From Nitrospina sp. (lineage in GTDB: Bacteria > Nitrospinota > Nitrospinia > Nitrospinales > VA-1), in NCBI GenBank assembly GCA_018702695.1, contig JABIYR010000096.1:1-33474 (forward strand): a stretch of DNA of 33,474 nt, written 5' to 3'. Made by a program: the position numbers and the translations under genes. The notes beneath the pieces were generated by a model. It had not been told where the DNA came from, did not search any database, and saw only the letters and a program-made list of their open reading frames with translations. Shown here one piece after another: positions 18,598 through 27,274 of the stretch. How positions within the stretch are numbered: the stretch's first letter is position 1; each line of letters opens with the position of its first letter.

Positions 18598-19115
18598 TCC
18601 TTCAACAGGTTTTCAAAATATAGCAGGTTGTCCGGGCTAGCCCAATCTTCTGCCCCTCTCAGCTCGCCGATGATATTTCCTTCTGGGTCGATCATGAATG
18701 TGGTGGGAAGGCTGACCACCCCGAATTTATTGCTGGCTTGCAATTGCTGGTCAAGCAGGATGGGGAAATTAAGACCGTTGGCCTTGATATAAGGTTCCAC
18801 AATCTGGGCTCCAAACATATCGTTGGAGATGGCAAGCAAAGAAAACTTTTTAGACTTATGGCGTTGGTAAAGGGTCTCTAATGAGGGCATTTCCATTTTG
18901 CAGGGGCCGCACCAAGTGGCCCAGAAATTCACCAAAACATATTTCCCTCTGTGCTGATGGAGACTGACCGATTCTCCCTTCAGCGATTTGAGCGTGAAAT
19001 CGGGGGCCGGGATTGTCTCATTGGGCAATGCGAACGCAAGCGACGCAAAAAACAAAATTAGAATCCAAGCTGATGCGAATGAAACCAACCATGTGATTTT
19101 TTTTGAGAAGATCAT
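18594..19115 (-). CDS. TlpA/ResA-like thioredoxin-fold protein, exported
   Basis: Signal/TM N-terminus; APDFTLKSLKGESVSLHQHRGKYVLVNFWATWCGPCKMEMPSLETLY (WCGPC); SLPTTFMIDPEGNIIGELRG. Overlaps the next gene by 4 nt. Confidence 0.94.
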   Translation of the reverse strand: MIFSKKITWLVSFASAWILILFFASLAFALPNETIPAPDFTLKSLKGESVSLHQHRGKYVLVNFWATWCGPCKMEMPSLETLYQRHKSKKFSLLAISNDMFGAQIVEPYIKANGLNFPILLDQQLQASNKFGVVSLPTTFMIDPEGNIIGELRGAEDWASPDNLLYFENLLKD

Positions 19116-19226
19116 AAAGGTCTGTTGCTGTTTGAGAAAAAAGATGCGATTTTAAAGTTTCAGGAACGCAGGCCCCTTTGAAGGGGTAGGTCCAAAACAT
19201 TCGAGCTAAACAGGGGTACGGGAAAA

Positions 19227-19448
19227 CTACTCTACCGCCTCAACACAGCGCACCATGGGTATCGCTTTTTTCAGGGCTTTTTCGATGCCCATCTTGAGTG
19301 TCATGGTAGAGCTTGAGCACGAGACGCAGGCCCCCATAAGCCGAACCTTTACCACGCCGTCTTCGATGTCTACCAGCTCAACATTTCCGCCATCCTGAAT
19401 GAGCATGGGGCGCACACTTTCCAATACTTCTTCGACTTCTTCTCTCAT
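19227..19448 (-). CDS. NifU C-terminal-like (NFU) Fe-S scaffold protein
   Basis: VRPMLIQDGGNVELVDIEDGVVKVRLMGACVSCSSSTMTLKMGIEKAL (CxxC). Confidence 0.94.
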   Translation of the reverse strand: MREEVEEVLESVRPMLIQDGGNVELVDIEDGVVKVRLMGACVSCSSSTMTLKMGIEKALKKAIPMVRCVEAVE

Positions 19449-19502
19449 TGGGTCTCTTGTTTTTAAGGTTTTTCACCATTGCTTGTCCAGCCTTGGTGAA
19501 CA

Positions 19503-19754
19503 TTATCCCCCGTTTACCAGTATTTCTTTTTTCTCAAGGAGCTGTTCTTTTGTTTCGACATGTTCCGGGTCTTTGGGGATGCAGTCCACAGGGCAGACTT
19601 CCACACATTGAGCTTCTTCGTACCACCCGATACATTCTGTACAACGCTCCCATTCGATCACAAAAATATCATCCCCTTCGGAGATGGCTTCATTGGGACA
19701 TTCGGGTTCGCAGACACCACAATTCACACAATCTTCGTTAATGAGCAGAGCCAT
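19503..19754 (-). CDS. YfhL-type 2[4Fe-4S] ferredoxin
   Basis: CVNCGVCEPECPNEAISEGDDIFVIEWERCTECIGWYEEAQCVEVCPVDCI. Confidence 0.95.
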   Translation of the reverse strand: MALLINEDCVNCGVCEPECPNEAISEGDDIFVIEWERCTECIGWYEEAQCVEVCPVDCIPKDPEHVETKEQLLEKKEILVNGG

Positions 19755-19801
19755 AAAAGATTCCCCTTAAATAAAATATGTTGCGATAACGCGCTCCGAA
19801 T

Positions 19802-20257
19802 TTAATTCGACGCCCGCTCGAAAGTTTTAGTTTCCGGGTTCCAGTTGAAAAAAGCCTGATCCCGGATTTTCTTGTCATAAACAGAAACCACCAGATAGCT
19901 GGTATCAGGATAGATGGGGGCTTCCCCATCGAAGAGAGCCATTCTGGTGTCTTCTTCTGAAAAATAAGCATCATGCTCGGGGTGGGAATGATATAAAACC
20001 TTGAAGATCATTCCTTGCGAGTCAGCGGTGCTTAAAAGCTTCTGAAGTTCTAACGCACTTATATTATACGCCGTGCGGGCATCCCGAACATAATTTTCAG
20101 GATCTTTTTCATGCAACTTGTTTTGAATGTTTTTGCAACGGTAGACAATATTGTCCTCGTCATGACCCGGCTTGCCCACAACAATTCCACAACATTCAAA
20201 AGGATACTCCTCCACCGCGTGACGGTGAATCTCATCCAAATGTTCTTTTACAAGCAT
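19802..20257 (-). CDS. M67 (Mov34/MPN/JAMM) family metallopeptidase
   Basis: YPFECCGIVVG ... VLYHSHPEHDAYFSEED matches H-S-H-x7-S-x2-D with an upstream Glu. Confidence 0.93.
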   Translation of the reverse strand: MLVKEHLDEIHRHAVEEYPFECCGIVVGKPGHDEDNIVYRCKNIQNKLHEKDPENYVRDARTAYNISALELQKLLSTADSQGMIFKVLYHSHPEHDAYFSEEDTRMALFDGEAPIYPDTSYLVVSVYDKKIRDQAFFNWNPETKTFERASN

Positions 20258-20319
20258 GGTTTATTCTGTGACTTTAACGGAGGGTTGTCAAATAGTTTTG
20301 ATCGATTGGCTGAACCGCT

Positions 20320-20610
20320 TCAGGGGTGAGTTTTTACTGTCAGGTCATCATTGACGCTGATTTGGCAGGCCATGCGAAAATCAGTAGGCTTCTTAGCCAG
20401 TTTTTCTGTTTCGACTTCATTACGTGGCTCCACTTTTCCTGCAATAATCTGGACAGCACAGGCTGTACAAAGACCCCGACCCCGGCAGTTTAATATTTTA
20501 TGAATATTCGCATAAATGCTGAATTTATTGCGGATAGCCGCTTGCCGTAGGTTTTCTCCCGGCTCGACCAGAATGGTACGATTTTCACTCTCAAAATGAA
20601 CTTTATGCAT
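20320..20610 (-). CDS. 2Fe-2S ferredoxin
   Basis: ILNCRGRGLCTACAVQIIAGK (CxxxxCxxC spacing as read) with later RMACQISV. Confidence 0.92.
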   Translation of the reverse strand: MHKVHFESENRTILVEPGENLRQAAIRNKFSIYANIHKILNCRGRGLCTACAVQIIAGKVEPRNEVETEKLAKKPTDFRMACQISVNDDLTVKTHP

Positions 20611-20706
20611 GACGGATATCCAAAGATTTTAAGTTTATGCGATCATACCGGACTCAATGCCCCCTCCGCAATGATTTTCTGCTGGTCCACGCCGAGTGGC
20701 GAGTGG

Positions 20707-21036
20707 CTAGGAGCAGGCTTCAATTTGCACGAAATCTCGCAACTGGCCTTTGCCCCAGTAACCGTAGAACGCGCTTCCCGCAGTATTGCATGTGGTCGTC
20801 ATATGGATCGTTTGATTGCGCCCAGCATCACCTTTTAGCACGCCGACTTGGGAATAGGGTGGGATGCAACCGCCGCAATTGGCACATTCTGTGGAATGAC
20901 TTTCGCAGAGTTTGTGCAGGCAGAGATTGCATATCACAGGGTCGAAGAGAAAAATTTCTTGCCCTTGATACTCAATGACAGTCGGTAGGCTGTCGACCGA
21001 AGTGCCACATTCCTGACATTTTGAGGATGGGCTCAT
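20707..21036 (-). CDS. Cys-rich hypothetical protein (multiple CxxC; probable metal binding)
   Basis: 109 aa with 10 Cys: CQECG, CNLCLHKLC, CANCGGC and others. Co-directional with neighbours. Confidence 0.7.
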   Translation of the reverse strand: MSPSSKCQECGTSVDSLPTVIEYQGQEIFLFDPVICNLCLHKLCESHSTECANCGGCIPPYSQVGVLKGDAGRNQTIHMTTTCNTAGSAFYGYWGKGQLRDFVQIEACS

Positions 21037-21053
21037 GACATTCCTAAACGGGA

Positions 21054-22088
21054 TCAGTTGATGCAGACTTTTTTCATATTTTCAAAATCATCCAGAACCG
21101 CTCCGGCTCCCTTAACTATGCTGAGCAGAGGGTCTTCGGGGATGAAGACTTTCAGAGTCGTTTTTTCTTCGATCATTTTATCCAGCCCTCTAATGAGTGC
21201 GCCCCCTCCTGTGAGATAGATACCGTTTGAGTGGATGTCTGAGGAAAGTTCAGGTGGGATTTTTTCCAGAGCGCGCATGATGGCCGCGATAATGGTGGTC
21301 AGCGGTTCTTTCAGTGCTTCACGTATTTCTTCATCGCTTATGAGGATGGACATGGGAACGCCGGTTTTTACATTCAGCCCTTTGACTTCAGTTGTCAGAG
21401 TGCTCGGTTGTGGAAAGGCACTGCTGATATTTTTTTTGGCACGCTCTGCTTCAAACACACCGATATTGAGATGGTGCTGAAGCCGCATGTAACGGACGAT
21501 GCATTCATCAATTTCGTCTCCGGCAACGCGTACAGATTCGCCGTAGGCGATAGCGGAAAGAGAGATGACCGCCACGTCAGTGGTGCCACCGCCAATGTCG
21601 ATGACCATGTTTCCTTCCGGACGGTGTACGGGAATACCCACCCCAATGGCGGCGGCCATGGGCTCTTCGACCAGATAGACTTCTCGTATACCGGCCATGA
21701 GCGAGGCATCGATCACGGCTTTTTTTTCTACTTGCGTGATGCAGGTTGGCACGCCGACAACCATACGAGGTTTGAAGAATCGGTATTGGCTCAGCACTTT
21801 TTTAAGGAAATACTGGATCATCCGGTTGGTGATGTCAAAATCGGCTATAACTCCGTCTTTCATTGGGCGGACTGTGTTGACGCGGGCATGAGTTCGTCCG
21901 TACATTTTTTTTGCTTCCAGTCCTACCGCTTCAATGCTGTTGTCGTCCACATTCACCGCGACTACGGAAGGCTCGTTCAGAACGATGCCCTTTTCGGTAA
22001 CATAAATTAGGGTGTTGGCTGTGCCCAGATCCATTGCCAGATCGGTCGAGAACATACTGAAAAACTTGTTGAATAATTGTCTTATCAT
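21054..22088 (-). CDS. mreB: Rod shape-determining protein MreB
   Basis: MFSTDLAMDLGTANTLIYV, NEPSVVAV, VIDIGGGTTDVAVISL, LTGGGALIRGLDKMI. Confidence 0.97.
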   Translation of the reverse strand: MIRQLFNKFFSMFSTDLAMDLGTANTLIYVTEKGIVLNEPSVVAVNVDDNSIEAVGLEAKKMYGRTHARVNTVRPMKDGVIADFDITNRMIQYFLKKVLSQYRFFKPRMVVGVPTCITQVEKKAVIDASLMAGIREVYLVEEPMAAAIGVGIPVHRPEGNMVIDIGGGTTDVAVISLSAIAYGESVRVAGDEIDECIVRYMRLQHHLNIGVFEAERAKKNISSAFPQPSTLTTEVKGLNVKTGVPMSILISDEEIREALKEPLTTIIAAIMRALEKIPPELSSDIHSNGIYLTGGGALIRGLDKMIEEKTTLKVFIPEDPLLSIVKGAGAVLDDFENMKKVCIN

Positions 22089-23509
22089 GCCATCGCTTTC
22101 GTTGTTTGAGCCAATCGGGTGCGTGATTGGTTGATGAGGCTGAACAGTTCTCTTCCGTCATCGGGGTAGGTGGAAACTCCCCATTGAGTGTGGGCTTCCA
22201 TGGAAACTCCGTTGACATTGAGAGGGTTGTGTTCAAGCAGGTGTTTCAACTTAGACTTTAAGTGTTCCGTTTCTTTCTGATCGCGGTCCATAAGCATGAT
22301 CAGGAAACAGGTTTCTGACAAGCGAAAAATAAATTTTTGCGCAGGAATCATTTTTGAGAACAAAGCCATCAATTGTTTGAGATAAGCGTCACCCCGGTCA
22401 ACGCTGTGTGTTTCATAAAGTTCAGCCAGATTGGTGATGTGGAACGTAAGAAAAAATACGCGACGGTCGGGCTTAAATACTTCTTCTGATACGGCAAGAT
22501 GGAATTCTGCTAAAAACCGGTGATTGGGAACTCCCGTGACAGGATCGAGATTTTTATCATAGATCCAGCGGTCTTTTGTGTCGGTGCAATATAATGCGGC
22601 GGCGGCGGTGGAAACGACCAATGCCAGTTTGTCTAGATCGGAGTGGTTCATCCCATCTGCTTCCGAGGTTCCGAGCATGAGGACTCCGTATAGCGTGTCA
22701 TTGAGTTGAATGGGTATCGTGGCGACATATTGCAGGTCTTCAGGTTTTTCGTCTTCAGAAAAGATCACGGTTTTTCTGTCTTCATGGATCTGCATGAGAA
22801 GCGGGGACCTGTTTTTAGCGCAGGAACCTACAAGCCCCTTGCCATAAAGCACTTTGGTTTCGGAAAGGTCATTGGCAAAACCTCGGTGACCGATGATGCG
22901 CCCTTCCTGCTGTTTTTTTTCGAACCAAATGACGGCAATTGCTGTGCAGGGCATTAAGGTAGATGGAATTTGGGTCAATCGATCCACAATTGATGAGCGA
23001 TCTGGCGACTCTATGAGGAGGCGGCAGTAGGCGTTGATTTCCTGCAAAAAAGGTCGCGCTGATGGATTTTCAGGGCTAACTGGTAGATCGGTTTTCAGGT
23101 TCCATGCTATCTGTTGAGCGAAATCAGATAATATTTTTTGTAGCTTGATGGAGAACTGATATCGTTCTTTGGAGTCGACCACTAAAACGGCTACCTGATC
23201 TCCATAAATCACGGGAAGAGCAATAAAACTTTTCAGTTCTTCATTTTTATTGTAGATGCCGAGAAGGCGTGTGTTTTGATCAAAATTTTCGATCAATTGC
23301 GACTTTCGCGTATGCGCTGTCAGGCCGATAGGGCCTTTTCCAAAAGGAATTTTTGCTCCCCGATCGAGGTTGTAGCTGAGGGTGAAATGGTCGCGCATGA
23401 CGAGGGTTTTATCGCCAGGCTCCATGATAAACAGAGCGACGGTGTGAGCATCGGCAACGTTGCCGATCAGTTCAATGAGGTGCCCCAAGGTGGGGTTAGA
23501 TGGCTTCAT
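22085..23509 (-). CDS. GAF-domain protein with C-terminal degenerate GGDEF domain
   Basis: GAF-like N-terminal regions (FGKGPIGLTAHTRKSQLIENF; YGKGLVGSCAKNRSPLLM); NLDPVTGVPNHRFLAEFHLAV starts a GGDEF fold, but the signature position reads FRLSETCFLIML. Confidence 0.85.
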   Translation of the reverse strand: MKPSNPTLGHLIELIGNVADAHTVALFIMEPGDKTLVMRDHFTLSYNLDRGAKIPFGKGPIGLTAHTRKSQLIENFDQNTRLLGIYNKNEELKSFIALPVIYGDQVAVLVVDSKERYQFSIKLQKILSDFAQQIAWNLKTDLPVSPENPSARPFLQEINAYCRLLIESPDRSSIVDRLTQIPSTLMPCTAIAVIWFEKKQQEGRIIGHRGFANDLSETKVLYGKGLVGSCAKNRSPLLMQIHEDRKTVIFSEDEKPEDLQYVATIPIQLNDTLYGVLMLGTSEADGMNHSDLDKLALVVSTAAAALYCTDTKDRWIYDKNLDPVTGVPNHRFLAEFHLAVSEEVFKPDRRVFFLTFHITNLAELYETHSVDRGDAYLKQLMALFSKMIPAQKFIFRLSETCFLIMLMDRDQKETEHLKSKLKHLLEHNPLNVNGVSMEAHTQWGVSTYPDDGRELFSLINQSRTRLAQTTKAMA

Positions 23510-23526
23510 GATTTCTGCGTCAAAGG

Positions 23527-23973
23527 CTATTGACCTCGTTTTCTCAGTATGTCCTTATATTTTTTTACCGCTTCTTTGCCAACTGCCATGGCGACGACTT
23601 CGTATTGGGGAATGGTTCCTGGTTTTACTTCTTTGACTCGTATGGCTTGGCAATCAATAATTTTTTTCTCTCCGGTTGTGGGCACCCTAAAAGAGACACA
23701 TAAAATATCACCGTCAATGACGGTTCCGTTTATAGAAAAAACTAGCCCGTTGACAGACATTTCTTGGATGATAATTTTATGAAACTTATAAAAAAACTCT
23801 TTTTCGCGCTCAATCTCTAAATTACCGGAAATTTTGACCTTAGCTCTTCTGCCTTTTCTTTTCCCCAGATCATCATCATATTTTGACTTGATCAGCTCAT
23901 CAAGATTTGTTCGAATATTGAGAAGATCTTCCGTTGGTAGGCTCTCGAGAGAAGCCATGATTTTATCTATCAT
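23527..23973 (-). CDS. PilZ-domain protein
   Basis: RKGRRAKVKISGNLEI ... IIIQEMSVNGLVF ... GDILCVSFRVP (RxxxR and a variant (D/N)xSxxG box). Confidence 0.75.
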   Translation of the reverse strand: MIDKIMASLESLPTEDLLNIRTNLDELIKSKYDDDLGKRKGRRAKVKISGNLEIEREKEFFYKFHKIIIQEMSVNGLVFSINGTVIDGDILCVSFRVPTTGEKKIIDCQAIRVKEVKPGTIPQYEVVAMAVGKEAVKKYKDILRKRGQ

Positions 23974-24022
23974 GGTGACGTAATTCGGGGCTGGTTCAGA
24001 AAACTGGAAACACCTGAAAAAA

Positions 24023-24046
24023 GGCTGAAAACCCTGTTTCAGCTTG
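24023..24046 (-). terminator. Terminator/attenuator-like hairpin upstream of the PilZ gene (minus strand)
   Basis: Inverted repeat GCTGAAA(24024-24030)-ACCCTG-TTTCAGC(24037-24043). On the minus strand it is followed by CTTTTTTC. Confidence 0.35.
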
Positions 24047-24142
24047 CAAAATCCATCTTATAGTGATGGCAGATGGGAGTCAATCATTTTAAAGTCAACC
24101 CGTTCAATAATTTGAGGGAAATTTTATAGCAAACAAAATCTC

Positions 24143-24171
24143 TTGACAGAGTGGATGCTCATTTATATACT
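24143..24171 (+). promoter_or_regulatory. Near-consensus sigma-70 promoter for the tRNA operon
   Basis: TTGACA (24143-24148), 17 nt spacer, TATACT (24166-24171), 43 nt upstream of tRNA-Val. Confidence 0.88.
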
Positions 24172-24214
24172 CCTCATTCTCGTTAGAGATATGGAGCCCT
24201 TAATTGATTGACAA

Positions 24215-24290
24215 GGGCGGGTAGCTCAGCTGGGAGAGCACCGGCCTTACAAGCCGGGGGTCACAGGTTCGAGCCCTGTTCCGCCTACCA
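24215..24290 (+). tRNA. tRNA-Val (anticodon TAC), CCA encoded
   Basis: Cloverleaf read by eye: D-arm GCTCAGCTGGGAGAGC, anticodon arm CCGGC-CTTACAA-GCCGG, T-arm ACAGG-TTCGAGC-CCTGT, 3' CCA. Confidence 0.97.
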
Positions 24291-24304
24291 TATAAGACGA
24301 CCGC

Positions 24305-24381
<77 letters not shown>

Positions 24382-24388
24382 TAGTTTT

Positions 24389-24421
24389 AGGGCCAACCCT
24401 TTTGGGGTTGGCCCTTTTTTT
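24389..24421 (+). terminator. Rho-independent terminator of the tRNA operon
   Basis: GGGCCAACCC-TTTTG-GGGTTGGCCC followed by TTTTTTT. Confidence 0.93.
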
Positions 24422-24703
24422 GTCGATTTTTTCTCACTGCCAGTGCGAAAAGGGGATTTTGCAAGCGATGCAAGTTCTGAAAAAGATGTGAAATTAAGGG
24501 CAGAACCGTCATGGTCTTTCCTTTTAGAGAGGTCATGGGTGGTGGATTAATAGGCATTGAACTGAGGGGTGAGGGCAGTTATAATTTACCCGGTTTGATG
24601 TTTTTTGTGTTTAGGTCTTGATGGGATGGTTGAGTTAGCCCTTTGAGAATGCCTCTGAAATACTCTGCCACATCTGTCTAACCTTCGCATTGTTTTAAAA
24701 ATC

Positions 24704-26203
24704 ATGACCCCAAAATTAGATGTTCTTCTGGTTACTCCCCCAAGCAGAGATCGAGTTTTTCAGGGGCTTGCCGAAAACCTTACCGGAATAGAACCCCCTG
24801 TCTGGTCGACTTTATTGGCCACATTTCTACAGCAGAAGGGAGTGTCGGTTGAAATTCTGGATGCAGAGGCCGAGTCAATCGGCTTCGATGCCACGGCGGA
24901 TAAGATTGTGGAGGTCGATGCGGTTTTAACGGTTTTTGTTATTTATGGTCATCAACCCTCGGCCTCGACGCAATGTATGCCGGCGGGGCGAGAGGTGTGC
25001 ACGCGCACCCACGAGAGAGCGCCTCAGCTCAACACTATGGTAATGGGCACTCATGCTTCGGCCCTTCCTGCAAGAACTTTGAGTGAAGAACCTTATAAGT
25101 TTGTATGTTGTGGAGAAGGCCCGGAAACGGTGTACCAATTGGTAGAAGTGCTGAAGGCAGGGAGTCAACAATTCAGCCATGTTCCGGGTTTATGGTATTG
25201 GAGCGAAGGAACGGTTTGCTCAAACCCGAATGCAGATAACTTTGAGAACCTTGATCTACATATTCCCGGGCAGGCTTGGGATTTGTTGGATATGAGTCGT
25301 TATCGGGCGCATAATTGGCATTGCTTTGATGATATTGAACACCGACAACCTTATGCTTCATTGCAAACGAGTTTGGGGTGTCCGTACAAATGCTCCTTTT
25401 GTTGTATCAACGCGCCTTTTGGGGGTGCGGGGATCCGTTACTGGTCGCCAAAATTGATCGTGGATCAGATTGATGTGTTGGTGAACAAATACTCGGTGAA
25501 GAATATAAAAATTCCCGATGAAATGTTTGTTCTCAGCGAGCAACATGTTTTAGGTATTTGCGATTTGATCATAGAGCGAGGCTATGATCTTAATATTTGG
25601 GCGTATGCGCGAGTCGATACGGTCAAAGATCGGTATTTGGAAAAATTAAAACGAGCGGGTTTTAACTGGTTGGCTCTTGGGGTCGAGTCGGGCAGTAAGT
25701 ATGTTCGCGATGGGGTTGATAAGGGTCGGTTTGGCGATCTCGATATCGTCAAGGTGACCGACAGAATAAAAGAGCATGATATTTATATTATTGCCAACTA
25801 CATCTTTGGTTTGCCCGATGATACGCATTCAAGTATGCAGGAGACTTTAGATCTGGCTCAAGAGATCAATGCGGAATGGGCTAATTTTTATTGTGCGATG
25901 GCTTACCCCGGCTCTCCTCTCTATGAACGAGCCAAAGCTATGAAATCTCCTCTTCCTGATGATGCGGGAGGTCCAGGATGGATTGGGTATTCTCAGCATG
26001 GTTACGATTCTTTGCCCTTGCCCACGGATACCTTGAGAGGGCAGGATGTGCTTGATTTTCGTGATGAGGCGTTTGAGAAATATTTTAGCAATGCTTCTTT
26101 TTTAAGTATGATCCAGAAAAAATTTGGCCAGCCTGTGGTGGATCATATTCATGAAATGATGGCTGTAAAGCTTAAGAGAAGGCATCGGGATGGAATGAAA
26201 TGA
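24704..26203 (+). CDS. B12-binding-domain-type radical SAM protein
   Basis: N-terminal DVLLVTPPSRD...EPPVWSTLLATFLQQKGVSVEILDAEAE; CPYKCSFCC (CxxxCxxC); NIWAYARVDTVKDRYLEKLKRAGFNWLALGVESGS. Confidence 0.92.
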   Translation: MTPKLDVLLVTPPSRDRVFQGLAENLTGIEPPVWSTLLATFLQQKGVSVEILDAEAESIGFDATADKIVEVDAVLTVFVIYGHQPSASTQCMPAGREVCTRTHERAPQLNTMVMGTHASALPARTLSEEPYKFVCCGEGPETVYQLVEVLKAGSQQFSHVPGLWYWSEGTVCSNPNADNFENLDLHIPGQAWDLLDMSRYRAHNWHCFDDIEHRQPYASLQTSLGCPYKCSFCCINAPFGGAGIRYWSPKLIVDQIDVLVNKYSVKNIKIPDEMFVLSEQHVLGICDLIIERGYDLNIWAYARVDTVKDRYLEKLKRAGFNWLALGVESGSKYVRDGVDKGRFGDLDIVKVTDRIKEHDIYIIANYIFGLPDDTHSSMQETLDLAQEINAEWANFYCAMAYPGSPLYERAKAMKSPLPDDAGGPGWIGYSQHGYDSLPLPTDTLRGQDVLDFRDEAFEKYFSNASFLSMIQKKFGQPVVDHIHEMMAVKLKRRHRDGMK

Positions 26204-26228
26204 ATCAATTTATTGAGGGGTTTTCAAA

Positions 26229-27260
26229 TTGACGATTAAATATAAATATAGCGGCAGGGGATATTCTTCTCGCGAAAACCAAGCTTTGAGCCTTGATAAG
26301 GAATTGTTGGTTGCATTTTATCGCGACATGCTCCGTATTCGAAGAATTGAAGAGGAGATCGAAAGCCGTTATCACGAAGATGAAATGAAATCTCCGATTC
26401 ATCTTGTTATGGGGCATGAGGCGGTTTCGGTTGGCAGTTGTTCGGCATTAAAAAAAGATGATCTGATTTATTGCGGTCATAGGACGCACGGACATTATCT
26501 TGCTAAAGGCGGAAGCCTCAAGGGAATGCTGTCTGAGTTGTATTGCCGGATTAATGGTTGTGCTGGGTCGCGTGGCGGCTCGATGCATCTTTTGGATAAG
26601 AGCGTTGGGATGGCAGGCTCGTCAGCGATTGTTGCCGGGGCCATTCCCATTGCTACGGGGGCGGCGCTGAGTTTTCAGTTGAAAAAACAAGAGCAGGTGG
26701 TCGTCGCCTATCTGGGAGATGCGGCCACGGAAGAAGGTGCTTGTTGGGAGGCGGTTAATTTTGCGGCTCTAAAAAAACTGCCGGTTATTTTCTTTTGTGA
26801 AAATAATTTTTTTTCTGTGTGTTCCTCGTTAGAAGTGCGCCAACCGGCAAATGTTGAAATTTATAAAAAGGCCGAAGGCTTTGGTCTTCCGGGGGTGCAG
26901 ATAGATGGCACTCAAGTTTTGGATGTTTATGAGGCGACCCAGAAAGCCGTTGCTAGAGCAAGAAAAGGCGAGGGGCCAACATTCATTGAGGCTCTGACAT
27001 ATCGATGGCGCGGGCATGGCGGGGCAGGCGATGACAGTGCCTCGGGGTATCGTGATCCAGAAGAAGTTCGCCATTGGGAGCAGTTTTGCCCGATCAATGG
27101 TTTGTATGACTACCTCGTTAAAAAGGGTTTATACAATGCGGCTGAAAAAGATTTGGCTGAAAAAGAAATCACAGCAGAAATTCAAGAGGCCTTTGAGTTT
27201 GCGATTTCCAGCCCCAACCCGGAAGAAAAAGATCTGTACACACATGTTTATAGTCCATAA
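26229..27260 (+). CDS. TPP-dependent 2-oxoacid dehydrogenase E1 alpha-like protein (TTG start)
   Basis: FYRDMLRIRRIEEEI, HRTHGHYLAKGG, GSRGGSMHLLDKSVGMAGSSAIVAGAIPIATGAAL, GDAATEEG...CENNFFSV (TPP motif), RWRGHGGAGDDSASGYRDPEEV. Confidence 0.92.
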   Translation: MTIKYKYSGRGYSSRENQALSLDKELLVAFYRDMLRIRRIEEEIESRYHEDEMKSPIHLVMGHEAVSVGSCSALKKDDLIYCGHRTHGHYLAKGGSLKGMLSELYCRINGCAGSRGGSMHLLDKSVGMAGSSAIVAGAIPIATGAALSFQLKKQEQVVVAYLGDAATEEGACWEAVNFAALKKLPVIFFCENNFFSVCSSLEVRQPANVEIYKKAEGFGLPGVQIDGTQVLDVYEATQKAVARARKGEGPTFIEALTYRWRGHGGAGDDSASGYRDPEEVRHWEQFCPINGLYDYLVKKGLYNAAEKDLAEKEITAEIQEAFEFAISSPNPEEKDLYTHVYSP

Positions 27261-27274
27261 CTCTAAAAATATAG

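Noticed and set aside
19173-19186. CCCCTT-TG-AAGGGG palindrome between the NFU and TlpA genes
   Set aside because: Loop too short for the full stem and no T-tract on either strand; not a supported terminator.
21408-22010. 200 aa plus-strand ORF
   Set aside because: Antisense to mreB, which is unambiguous; long only because of codon bias.
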